Notes under the pieces: model-generated
The model's database searches: none
What the model was told of the DNA's origin: nothing
What the model saw: only the letters and a program-made list of their open reading frames with translations
Source: Pratylenchus scribneri
Taxonomy: Eukaryota > Nematoda > Chromadorea > Rhabditida > Pratylenchidae
Direction: 5' to 3'
NCBI GenBank assembly: GCA_030063045.1
Contig: JAQSEB010000011.1
Location: 992,001 to 1,056,000, forward strand
Length of the DNA: 64,000 nucleotides
Made by a program: the position numbers and the translations under genes
Shown here: piece after piece, positions 17,473 to 28,402 of the stretch
Position numbering within the stretch: the first letter of the stretch is position 1
Layout of the letters: every line of letters begins with the position of its first letter

Positions 17473-20241
17473 TTTTAATTAATGCAACATTCCCGGCAGA
17501 AATTTAATTTTTTATTAATTTTTCGTTAATTCCATAATTCTTTGTGCATTTCTCGATTCCCCTCTATTCTTTAGCTACCCTGAATTTCATTTTGATCTTT
17601 TTTTGCTGATTTATTCCATTTTTCTCCGAATTGCCATTGTTCTCATCCAAATTTTATTTCAATTTTTCATTCCTTTTCCATCAATTTTAAACAAAATATT
17701 AATTTCATTCTATCAATTTTTCATTGTAGATGTAGATTTGAACATATAAATAAATATAAAAAATAGTCAAAAAGACAAATCCAAAAAGCAAAGAATGCAT
17801 GGAAAAAATGGATGCCTGAAGGCGACCCTGTAAATGAACATTGGAGTGGGCACTTCATATTCATCGGCTGAAAATGTAACGGAATGAAAAGCCCAAAAAA
17901 GCTGATGAGAGAATAAGGCAGGAATAAATAATATTAATGGAATTTAATTGAAAGAAGAACAAAAACAATTTGATGATCAATTGGAATTGTTATTACCAAT
18001 TATGGTGTTAGAATTAATTTATCATAATTCTGGAAATATTATGTTCATTTGCGTATTAAGTTATCTCTAAAAAATTGAAATTTGCTGAATTTTTAAATTA
18101 AAATGCTTAAAAGAATTAGATATACAAAGAAAAGGGGAATTAGTTTGTTATGAGCGAAGGCAAATTGATTCATAATTGATTCCAGAATACAATCCAAAAT
18201 GTTTTAGAATTTAAAAAATTTTCCGGCGAAAAAAATTTTGGCGAACATTTTCCGGAAGGAAAACACATTTTGGCGAACATTTTCCGGAAAGGGAAAACAC
18301 ATTTTGGCGAACATTTTCCGGAAAGGGAAAACACATTTTGACGAACATTTTCCGGAAAGGGAAAACACATTTTGGCGAACATTTTCCGGAAAGGGAAAAC
18401 ACATTTTGACGAACATTTTCCGGAAAGGGAAAACACATTTTGGCGAACATTTTCCGGAAAGGGAAAACACATTTTGGCGAACATTTTCCGGAAAGGGAAA
18501 ACACATTTTGACGAACATTTTCTGGAAAGGGAAAACACATTTTGACGAACATTTTCCGGAAAGGGAAAACACATTTTGGCGAACATTTTCCGGAAAGGGA
18601 AAACACATTTTGACGAACATTTTCCGGAAAGGGAAAACACATTGGCGAACATTTTCCGAAAAGATGAAATACAAAAAATCAAATTTTTAAAATACCGTAT
18701 ACTTTCACCCTTTCTCCTCCGCATTTATACCGATGATAGGGTGATTGGGCCTCGGGGGCATTGGATGTCCCTGGTGATGAGCCTTCTGAATTGGTTTAGA
18801 AGATTTGATATTTGATTTCGATTATGGGAAAGAGCAAAAAAAGATTCATCAAATTGAGAGAAGTGGCTGATGTTTTACTGATATCAATATCACCTTTCTA
18901 TCACTTTATCATTTACAATTTTTACTTCGGCTGCCCCCAATTTTGGCCTTCCTTTGCCCTACCCAAAAATTCATTCATTCACTCATTTCATTATTTGTTC
19001 CATTCCCAGCCTTTTTCCTTCCAATCTCGATTCTCGAATTGTCCGTTGTGGTTGTGATCAGCAGAAAAGGAAAGAAAAAAGAGGAGAATTGCTGGAGGGG
19101 AAATTGGGGAAGGCAAAAGTTGGGCAGCCGAAGATTTTGGTGGGAAGGAGGAGAAGAAGATAAAATGAAGGAAGATTGGGCAAAGATAGCATCTTCTTCT
19201 TCTTCTTCCCCTTCATGCCCCAGTCCAAGTCCGTACAGTCAATCAGTCGTCCTCCTCCTTCATTCCCCCATTTTTACCCATCAATTCGGTGGACGAAGAA
19301 GATGACTTCCCCTCCCAATATATTCTTCTCTTCGCATTGCCATTCTTCACTGAATGAGTCGATTGTGTGTCCGTCCAAATTTTATTCGCCAATTTTCCAT
19401 TTTTGACCATCAATTCTCCATTTCCAATTCAATTATTCTCGAATTAATCAACATCATTGGACCATTCTGATTATTGTTATTCCCCCTTCGACCTTATCAA
19501 TAATCGATTTGACCAAAAATTTCCAATGCCAATTTGGGCCAAAAATAAAATGAATTCATCCAAATTCCCATTCCCCAAACTGATTCAAATAAATTGACAA
19601 TATTTTATCATCAAAACGACAAATATTCTTGATTTTTTCAATTTTTTTGTGTGCGTGCGCCTGTCGCTTTGGTCATTTAGCTGTATGAGTCCATCAAATA
19701 AAAATCATAAAGCTAGATTACCAGAGCTAGAGGCTCACAAACAATCAAAAAAAACTTCATAAATAACCAAAAATGGATTGGAATTCAAATAAAGGCGAAA
19801 AAGGCAAGTATAAAGGGAATTGGCATTGGCATCTTGCCAAGTTAATTCATTCCAATAAATTCCACCATATATCCACCTCCTCCGACCATATTCCATTTTT
19901 ACAATTACAACACATATTCAGAGGAATCCTATCCCCCTTCAACCCAAAGATGGATGGATTTTGCCTGGTTTTGTCCATTTTATTATCTGCTTGAACCAAT
20001 CTCCTCTTCCCCTTCATCCACCTTTGAATTTGAAGGCCATCCCTCGGCGGGTGCCATCCTATTATTTGTGCAGAGTGAATCCCCGAATAAATTTAAACCC
20101 ATTTTGGCAACATTCCATTCAAAAATTGGACAAAAAATTTTATTAAATTGCAACAAATGTATTTATTTTTGAGACAAATTTCAACAAAATGAAAAGAAGC
20201 ACGAACAAAGTCAAAAAAAAAGGATTCATTTAGGATCGGCT
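17473..20241. other. Intergenic region containing the second 34-bp array
   Basis: A 2.8-kb gap between the 3' ends of two convergent genes. Apart from the satellite at 18222-18660 I see AT-rich flanks and pyrimidine-rich stretches (about 18900-19450) with open frames but no family-like protein. A CAG-free, low-complexity composition argues against hidden exons, but single small exons cannot be excluded. Confidence 0.4.
18222..18660. repeat. 34-bp satellite array, second copy (about 13 units)
   Basis: Same unit and same orientation as the array in the ABCC intron. Units here often alternate between ggcgaacattttccgg and gacgaacattttccgg, a G/A variant absent from the first array, which shows local homogenisation. 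The edges decay into shortened units (acattggcgaac, tccggaaggaaaac). Confidence 0.95.
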
Positions 20242-21928
20242 TCATGCCATATCCGGATAAAATTTATATTGGTTCCGCTTTTCGGGCACTTTTCTCATCA
20301 CAACTTGCCCATTTTTGGATCGCAATTCGAAAATCTTCATTGCCCGTGCAATCTTCAAATAGGATTTCTGAAGGGAATGGGAGAATATTTTCGGCTATTT
20401 TCCATTTTTATTACCTCTTCTTTGAATGGCGACTTGGTCAAATGAAGCAATTTTGCGAATGTATTCGGTTGCTGAATTGAGGGGAAGAAATGATGGAAAA
20501 TGCTGTCTAAAACTCACGTGAATGTGAAATTCGCGCGGTCCAATGAAAGAGCAAATGTGCTTTCGGCTTGGATCCACAAGAATTTCACAAATAAAGTCCA
20601 TAATGGGAGATTTGATGAATTCTAAAGAAAATGATCAAAAATGATTCATCCAAACAAATTGGCTTCTGACTGACCTCGAATTTCCTTCAACATTTTTTTA
20701 GTTTCATAATCTTCATCCAATCCAATTTGGGCATTTCCAGCAGCAGTAGAAGAAGGAATGGTATTGGTATTCATTGAAGAAGAAGAACTGAAAAATAAAA
20801 TGAGAAATTTTTTTGGAATTTATATAAGAAATGAGGTCATTTATTTTTGAATTAAATATTTTAGTAAAATGAATTGTGCCATCAAAGGTTGAGTAAAATT
20901 TATGAGACTACCTGTTGATTGGAGGAGATGGAGAAATTGGCATTGGAATTGCAATTTGATGATTGCCGGGGGCAATTCCAGATGGAGCAGGTTGATTGGC
21001 TGCTGGAATAGGTGATGTCATTGTCAATGCTGGCGCCACAATTTTTGATGGATAATTTGGATATTGTAATTGTGGTGGTTGAAGGAAATATGGTTGATAA
21101 AATGTTGTATATGTTGCGTCATAATAGGGTGCATCGTTTGACGAGAAATTGACGGCACTTTTGTTGGCAAAATTATTTGCATCAATTGCCACTTGGCCAT
21201 AATTCCCTTCATTCACTGGCTGAACCTTAAAAGAATACGGTATTGAAAAGAAGCAAAAAAGTGTTGGCATTTGGATTAGGATTGTACATAAGTATTAGGT
21301 TAATGTTTTCGAAATATCTGAATCTAGAATATCTTTCTATTCCGAGTTCCGACCCAATACATTCCATAAATGGTCCTAGTTAATTTCTGTTAAATTTTAA
21401 ACCAAAACATGTTTATTAACACCTCCCCTCTCTATTTTATTCCGATTCCTTGCCAATTAATTCACATCCCACTCACATTGGCCATCATTTGTTGCTGATT
21501 TGTGGTCATTCCCAATCCATGCTGCTGCCCCAAATGATAAACTGGGACAAGCAATCCTTGTGAATTTGGCCGTTCAAATTCATATCTAATTGTACTGGCC
21601 GTGGAATCAACCGATGATTTGCGCGAATTTGGCATCGAATTGGCAATGGAATCGGCTGGAGAATGCGGCAAAAAATATCCATTATGATCGGGATTTTGGG
21701 ATGGCAAATGGCGTTGAGATAAATGGGCCGCTGGAAATTGGGAGTAAATAGTGAAAGATTCCTTTGAATTTCCCCTTTCCAAATATGCCCACCTTCTCCT
21801 TGGCCCATGGCCCGATGCCATTGTTCTGTATTGCCAAACTCATTCTTTTGATTGTTATTCATTTTAATTCCTTCTTGAATATTATTATAATTTGTATTTT
21901 GCTGAAAAATGGTTGGATTTATTTGCAT
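20242..21928 (-). CDS. Divergent ETS-domain transcription factor
   Basis: Exons from the 5' end: 21793-21928, 21477-21730, 20912-21225, 20675-20787, 20518-20621, 20415-20471, 20242-20367 (367 residues; an upstream exon is possible because a tttttcag acceptor-like site lies just inside the first exon). The N-terminal two thirds are Asn/Gln/Ser/Pro-rich without a known domain. The C-terminal 90 residues follow the winged-helix ETS pattern: IMDFICEILVDPSRKHI, then SFIGPREFHIHQPNTFAKLL, SYLKIARAMKIFELRSKNG and VPEKRNQYKFYP. Conserved tryptophans of the ETS domain are replaced and the second recognition arginine is Lys (RAMK for RALR), so DNA specificity may be altered or lost. Assignment to ETS rests on pattern order and spacing; subfamily is unknown. 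Confidence 0.72.
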
Positions 21929-23360
21929 TTCCCTTTTTTATATAATCCATTTCAATTTGATTGGCATTATTGATTGTGCCAATGCCAATCTGGGAATGTC
22001 AAATTTGATTGAAGGATTATGATCGGTGATTGTTATCCCCTCCCTCCCCTTTTGTCATTGCATTGCCATCAATTTTTTATTTCATATTTCAATTCATTGT
22101 CAATATTTTATTTATTTTTATTCAATTTTTTCCTCCACATTTTCAATTAAATTCCCCCTCTCAAAATAAAATCAAAATTTGTTGATATTTTGTCAATTCC
22201 TTCCAACCTCTTCAAATTTTCCCCTCCCATTTTTCAATTTTAACTTTTTCACGTCCTCCCTCCCAATTCCCATTTCCAATATAATTCCACCCGACCCGTA
22301 AAAACGAGAAAAAAAAATGAGGAGAATTGTGAAATGGATTGAGGGAATAGGCCATAGCAAAAAAAACCATAGGGGTCCTCTACCCCACAAAAAAAAGAAG
22401 AAAATAAATGGGGAATTTTGTTGTTTGTTGGGAATGGCGGATGGCGAACGCCGAACAAACCCAGCAGCCGAAGCCAGCCACACCAACCAGCCGTAGTCAT
22501 CCATCCAGCCGTCTCCCTTTTCGCCTCTTCTGGCCAAAAGCATTCCCCACCCCTTCATCTTTTTGAAGCTGCGCCAAAATGCGCTAGAATAAAATGAAAT
22601 GATGAATGAAGGGGGAAGCCAAACAAGCAGCCAAATGGAAGCCGAGACTGGTCTAAAATAATTTTCTCGTCAACCATCTCCTCCTTGTCCCATCATTTTG
22701 ATGAATTCCTACACTAACCAATAGAAGACGTTTTCTCCCGGCAAAAAGAAACAACAAACAAAAAATGGAACGCAAATTTTCGCCTCCTCCTTTTTTCCTT
22801 TGAGTCCTTCCTACCTCTTTTATTTATTTTTAGTGCCAAAAAAGGATTTAGAAAATTTTTTGATAAAAAGAAAAAGATGGAAATTGATAAAATTACAAAA
22901 GAAAGCAATTTTAAAATGAAAACCAAAAAAGGCCTTATCTCAGTCTCATTCATTTTCATTTTTTGAGGACGTTCAACTCGCTGGAACCATCCACCCAATG
23001 CGCAGCCCAAACGTCTGTTTTAAAATTGGGACATCAAAATTGCCAAATCCCCACAAAAGTCTCTCAAAAATTTCATCGTAAATTCGCCTATCAAAATGTT
23101 CAGCCGATTTTTGTTGTTGTTATCGTCCTCCCCTTCCACTCCCTTCCCTGTGCCTTCCCCAAACAAAACTCGTTCCTCTGCTGGGGAGACTATTTTCTTT
23201 CCCTCTAATTCTTTTAAATTTTCTTTGCGCTCTTTTTGTCCCTTAGGGCATTAATCTCATTGCTTTCTTTTTCATCGCAAAAAAAACAATTTTCTTCATT
23301 AATTGGCCAAGAAATCCGGGAAAAATGAGGCAAACAATTTTAAAAATCAAACAACATAAA
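21929..23360. other. Upstream region of the ETS gene
   Basis: AT-rich near the gene, then mixed sequence with several C-rich pyrimidine tracts and a cluster of cagcc motifs (about 22460-22515). Frames are open on the minus strand around 22200-22560 but resemble no family and have a low-complexity bias. Taken as promoter or 5' UTR. Confidence 0.35.
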
Positions 23361-24774
23361 AACAGGCGGAATTAGTGCAAAAACGCAAAAACAGGCGGAA
23401 TTATTTGGGGCAAAACACCAACAGGCGGAATTATTTAGCTGAAACACAAACAGGCGGGCGAAATTATTTAGCTGAAACACAAACAGGCGGACGGAATTAT
23501 TTAGCTGAAACACAAACAGGCGAAATTATTTGGGGCAAAACACAAACAGGCGGAATTATTTGGGGCAAAACACCAACAGGCGGAATTATTTAGCTGAAAC
23601 ACAAACAGGCGAAATTATTTGGGGCAAAACACAAACAGGCGAAATTATTTGGGGCAAAACACAAACAGGCGGAATTATTTAGCTGAAACACAAACAGGCG
23701 GAATTATTTGGGGCAAAACACAAACAGGCGAAATTATTTGGGGCAAAACACAAACAGGCGGAATTATTTAACTGAAACACAAACAGGCGGGCGGAATTAT
23801 TTGGGGCAAAACACAAACAGGCGAAATTATTTGGGGCAAAACACAAACAGGCGGAATTATTTGGGGCAAAACACAAACAGGCGGAATTATTTAGCTGAAA
23901 CACAAACAGGCGGAATTATTTGGGGCAAAACACAAACAGGCGAAATTATTTGGGGCAAAACACAAACAGGCGGAATTATTTAGCTGAAACACAAACAGGC
24001 GGAATTATTTGGGGCAAAACACAAACAGGCGGAATTATTTAGCTGAAACACAAACAGGCGGAATTATTCGGGGCAAAACACCAACAGGCGGAATTATTTA
24101 GCTGAAACACAAACAGGCGGAATTATTTGGGGCAAAACACCAACAGGCGGAATTATTTAGCTGAAACACAAACAGGCGGAATTATTTGGGGCAAAACACC
24201 AACAGTCGGAATTATTTAGCTGAAACACAAACAGGCGGAATTATTTGGGGCAAAACACCAACAGGCGGAATTATTTAGCTGAAACACAAACAGGCGGAAT
24301 TATTTGGGGCAAAACACCAACAGGCGGAATTATTTAGCTGAAACACAAACAGGCGGGCGGAATTATTTAGCTGAAACACAAACAGGCGGAATTATTTGGG
24401 GCAAAACACCAACAGTCGGAATTATTTAGCTGAAACACAAACAGGCGGAATTATTTGGGGCAAAACACCAACAGGCGGAATTATTTAGCTGAAACACAAA
24501 CAGGCGGAATTATTTGGGGCAAAACACCAACAGGCGGAATTATTTAGCTGAAACACAAACAGGCGGGCGGAATTATTTAGCTGAAACACAAACAGGCGGG
24601 CGGAATTATTTAGCTGAAACACAAACAGGCGGGCGAAATTATTTAGCTGAAACACAAACAGGCGGGCGAAATTATTTAGCTGAAACACAAACAGGCGGGC
24701 GGAATTATTTAGCTGAAACACAAACAGGCGGGCGGAATTATTTAGCTGAAACACAAACAGGCGGCCGGAATTAA
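23361..24774. repeat. 29/30-bp satellite array, inverted relative to 1027-3020 (about 47 units)
   Basis: Units read ggcggaattatttagctgaa plus acacaaaca (29 bp) or ggcggaattatttggggcaa plus aacacaaaca (30 bp). Reverse-complemented they match the two unit classes of the array at 1027-3020. From about 24000 to 24550 the classes mostly alternate one-to-one, giving a 59-bp dimer; a run of the 29-bp class with a 4-bp insertion (ggcgggcgg) closes the array. Confidence 0.95.
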
Positions 24775-27700
24775 TGTAAAATTAAAAGTGCAAAACAGAG
24801 AATTAAGGGAAAGAGAGCGCTGGGAATGGAATATATTTGGATTGAATTTGGCCTGTATTTTTTTATTCAAATACTTTTCCATTGTTTTTGTTGGGTTTGT
24901 GCCAAATTCCCCTTCTTTCAGCCAGAGCCCCAACTGCTGCTTCAACACCTCTTTTCCCACTTTTTGCCTTCAATTGGTGGCAGTTGGCTTTGAGTTCAGC
25001 TGCTCCTCCATCCTAACACTCATTTACCTTTATCCTCTTCCGGGAATCCCTTTTGTGATGATATCGCCCCCTTCCCCCAATCACGTGCCCCTCTCTTCCC
25101 TCATCCCTTGCAATAGTTGCCGTAATGTCTGAGTGTTCGTCGCTGTTTGCTTTGCATTTTTCATTTCTTTCAATTCAATTCAGCGCAATTCACCCTCCTT
25201 TCTTTTTTTGGCCAATCCAGTCCCTTCCTCCCATTCTTTCCTTCATTTATTTCCATTCGATTATCACATTAAATCAAATTCATTCATTTTATTTCATTCC
25301 TGCCAGTCGAAGCCGGCTATCCTCCAATATTTTGCTATTTTTCTTTGTTTATTTTGCCCCTTTGCTGCCGATCATCCTCATCCTCCCCCTCCACCCTCTC
25401 GAAGTCATTCATTCCTCCTAGAAATAGGAACGCGATCCCCTTCCCCTCCTTCCTTCCATTTGCCTATTCCCAAAATTCTTTATCAATCCGAATTGGCCAG
25501 ACTATGGAGAAAATCATTCAGTCAATAGAAGGAGGAGTGGAATGCTCAAAATGGATTGGATACTTTTTGGATGGGGAGAAGAATCGGTGTATTTTGTTTG
25601 TTTGGATTTGGCCCATTCTTTCCTAATTTTTTAATATATTTTTTTCATTGCCAAGGGACAAATTGGATGGATGGAAGGGGCATTTATTTGTAGAAGACAA
25701 TAATCATTTATGGCCAAATGGAAATGAGAGCCTCCTCCCTTCCTTGTCCCTTCCTTTCCTGCCTCTCCCCCATTTTCCCTTCATAGCCAGCCAACGTGTT
25801 GGCCAATTTCGATGGCTGATTTTCCCTTCCCCAATATTCTTCTTCTCATCGTTCCTGTCAAAAATGGAAAAAAATGCAGAATACGGGTTCGAATGGGGAA
25901 AGTGAAGGGGCACGGAAAGACTGGCGGCTGGCAGCAATGGAAAAATGTTCATTTTCAGACAGGCACTCCTCCGCCGGTGCATTTTGCCTTCATATTTTCA
26001 TTTTCTCTAATCTTGCCATTGGCAAATCCTTTCATTTCGCCGGAGGGAAAATGCGAACAGCGTTCTGGCCCAAGCCCTTCTTCCCCCTTCAATTCCAATT
26101 CATCCTCTCTCGGCCCGTCCCCGTCATTCCCCCAACCCCAATCCTCCTTCTCATTTTTTTTCTTGTTTGTTCGTTCAATTCTTCTTTCCCCTTCCCATTC
26201 CATCCCTTAACCCTTATCGGCCATTTCTCATCTACTATTTAAATTGGAGCGGCCAAAACTGCTGTGTTGCGTGAACATCTGCACTGTTTTTAGAAAATAG
26301 AAAGAAAAAAATTGCCGGAATGTTTTTGTGGCAGAGAATGGAGGGAGAATGGCCTAGAGAAGGTGTCCCAAGGCCAAAGGCCGGCTGCCGCGCCACTTCC
26401 AATAAAATTCTTTCCCTCCTTTTTTCCAACCAGCCGACCGTTCGCGTCCGTCAACCGCCCTTCGAGGCCGGCAATTTCACTCTGACCTTCCTCCCATCAT
26501 ATTCCTTCAATGCTATCTATTTGCTACTTTTATGTCCCTAAAAACCACTTCTTTCCGATTTTTGTTGTTATTTGTGTGGGCAGAAGATGGCAAAGGGTTA
26601 GCCTCCAACACAGCCAATTGCCGTCATCCCTCGCTCCGGAACGCCGTCCTCGGCCCCAACCAATTCCCCCAAACTCCATTCCCTCCCCCTCGGGCGTTCG
26701 TTCACCTCACTCCTTCGTCAATGCCTCCTCCTCTTTACTTGTCAGTTTTTTCTCATTCCATTTTTCTTCTTTTTGCCGACCCTAACCTCCTCCTCCTAGG
26801 CCATCCCCGTCCGTTCTTTTCCAATCCATTTGGCAGTGTCAGCCCCCATTGCCAATGCCCCCCCCCCCTTCACCAGCCTCTGGCCCAATCCCCCAAGGAC
26901 GCCTCGACGCGAGCCGCCAGGGACAGTCAAAGCCCTCTCATAAAAAATGGCGGTGAGCGAATGCAGAAACAACAGCGGTAAATACACACACAAAACAAAA
27001 ATGTGGGGGATGGCTGGAGGCAAAAGGGGTTTGTTCGGAGGGCCAAGGCAAAAACCTTCTCCAAACAGAGGCGGCCCCGAAAATTCGGGGGTCATCCACA
27101 ATCTGCACCCACCGGTCCAACCCTGAAAACGACCCGGGGATTTTTGGCGCACATCTGCCATCCATCCGACACTATCCCATTTGGTTACCCTGTTCGTCGG
27201 CTGTCTCAAACCCCTTTCCAATTGCCAATTGCGTGACTTGCATCTTCCTTCATTCCTTACACCAATTGACAGGAAAGAAACGAATGAAGAATCCTCCCAA
27301 TTTCTTTTTATCTCCTTTCCCTTTTAAAAACATCCCTCTTCCATCAAAATTGACCTTTTTGGATTCTGGATTGACGTATTCCTCCATTTTGATTTTTCAA
27401 TGGACCTAACTTGTAACTTATAAGTCCTTGGCCAATTTTTCCAAAAATTTTCCATTTTTACTTAAAAAAAATATCCTTAATAATCATATTTACGCGTTTC
27501 ACCTAATATGGTCGTTTAAAACAAAAATCATTAACTTTAGTTTAACATTCATTAAATTATGTTTTTAAACTGTTTTAAAGGGTTTTCCAACACGCTAAAT
27601 CCGAAAACATCATTGGTTTTTTGGTTTAATGCCCATAAACTGCCGAAAACCGGTTTTGTTAACGAAATCGAATTATTATTCTTTTTTTGAAATTTGAATT

Positions 27701-27932
27701 TTCGCCAAAAATAAAAATTATTTTTTAATACGATTTTCTAATATTTTTTAATTACAAAATTCATTTTTCGATTTCTTTGCAGCAAATATCTTCGGTTTTT
27801 TTAAGTTTCCCGCTCGTTTATTTTTACATTAATCCCGCTATTATTTAATCTTAATTGATTGCTGCATAATTTATTGCCTTTGCCACAACTACAACGACAA
27901 ATTCATTCAAATTCAAAACAAAAACCGGTGTC
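24775..27932. other. Unassigned 3.1-kb region, pyrimidine-rich
   Basis: Long open frames exist on both strands (for example minus 26796-27221), but their translations are Pro/Ser/Leu-rich and match no family I know. The plus strand is strongly C+T-rich from about 24900 to 26900, with a C10 run near 26860, which by itself opens frames. The section 27400-27900 is AT-rich with no exon. It could hold distal 5' UTR or promoter sequence of the ETS gene. Confidence 0.35.
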
Positions 27933-28037
27933 GGCGCTGAAAGACATGGGTAGTTGAGACGGGGTTAACGTCCCTGGCACTCGGATGCCATGGTGCGTGC
28001 ACTCAATTTCGTGTCATCTACTCTGTTTTTCGGCGCC
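27933..28037. ncRNA. Candidate structured RNA: long hairpin with branched head
   Basis: Bases 27933-27953 pair with 28018-28037 in 20 base pairs with one bulged T (27947) and three G-T/G-U pairs. The helix continues inward (27955-27961 with 28010-28016, one mismatch). The 48-nt head contains a perfect 5-bp hairpin, tggca-ctcgga-tgcca (27975-27990), and a weaker ggg...ccc stem (27962-27974). Strand is undecided, since either strand folds. It could instead be a diverged fold-back repeat. Confidence 0.5.
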
Positions 28038-28122
28038 TGCATTCGGCCTCAAATCATCCAATTTCATCAACCAAATTCACGTTAACAACAACAAATTATA
28101 TTCAATTAAAAAGTTTGGGGTT

Positions 28123-28202
28123 TTGTACGCCTAAAGCGGACCCGTGATTTGTTGCCCTGCATAAAATTAAATCATCATATCACAGCCTGCTTTAGCGTAC
28201 AA
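28123..28202. ncRNA. Candidate pre-miRNA-like hairpin
   Basis: ttgtacgc (28123-28130) pairs with gcgtacaa (28195-28202), taaagc (28132-28137) with gcttta (28189-28194), and gtgat (28044-equivalent position 28144-28148) with atcac (28179-28183), around a 30-nt AT-rich loop. About 21 pairs over 80 nt is the size of an animal pre-miRNA. I do not recognise either arm as a known miRNA. It lies 86 bp from the larger hairpin and about 200 bp past the stop codon of the dyf-5-like gene. Confidence 0.45.
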
Positions 28203-28402
28203 CTCCCAGCTACTCAAAACAACATTCACCTCATCAAATTAAGATGACATAAATTCCACAAAATAATATTTGAAATTTATCAAGACAGGGAAAGGCTAAT
28301 TAATAAATAAAATGAAAAAATTATAAAAATAAATTCCAAATCATATCAAAATTTAATTGCTATTTGTGGATGAAACCAGTATGTTTTGAATATTCACATT
28401 CA

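Noticed and set aside
18170..18724. The same repeat-peptide ORFs at the second 34-bp array
   Set aside because: Same satellite, no splice or family support.
23375..24774. Repeat ORFs (NYLAETQTGGR and reverse forms)
   Set aside because: Translation of the 29/30-bp satellite only.
26796..27221. 141-codon minus-strand ORF
   Set aside because: Composition follows the pyrimidine-rich strand; no domain, no splice context and no resemblance to known proteins.
28128..28136. gcctaa as a possible telomerase RNA template (nematode repeat TTAGGC)
   Set aside because: Only six bases match, the template would need about 1.5 repeats, and it lies in a helix of the hairpin.
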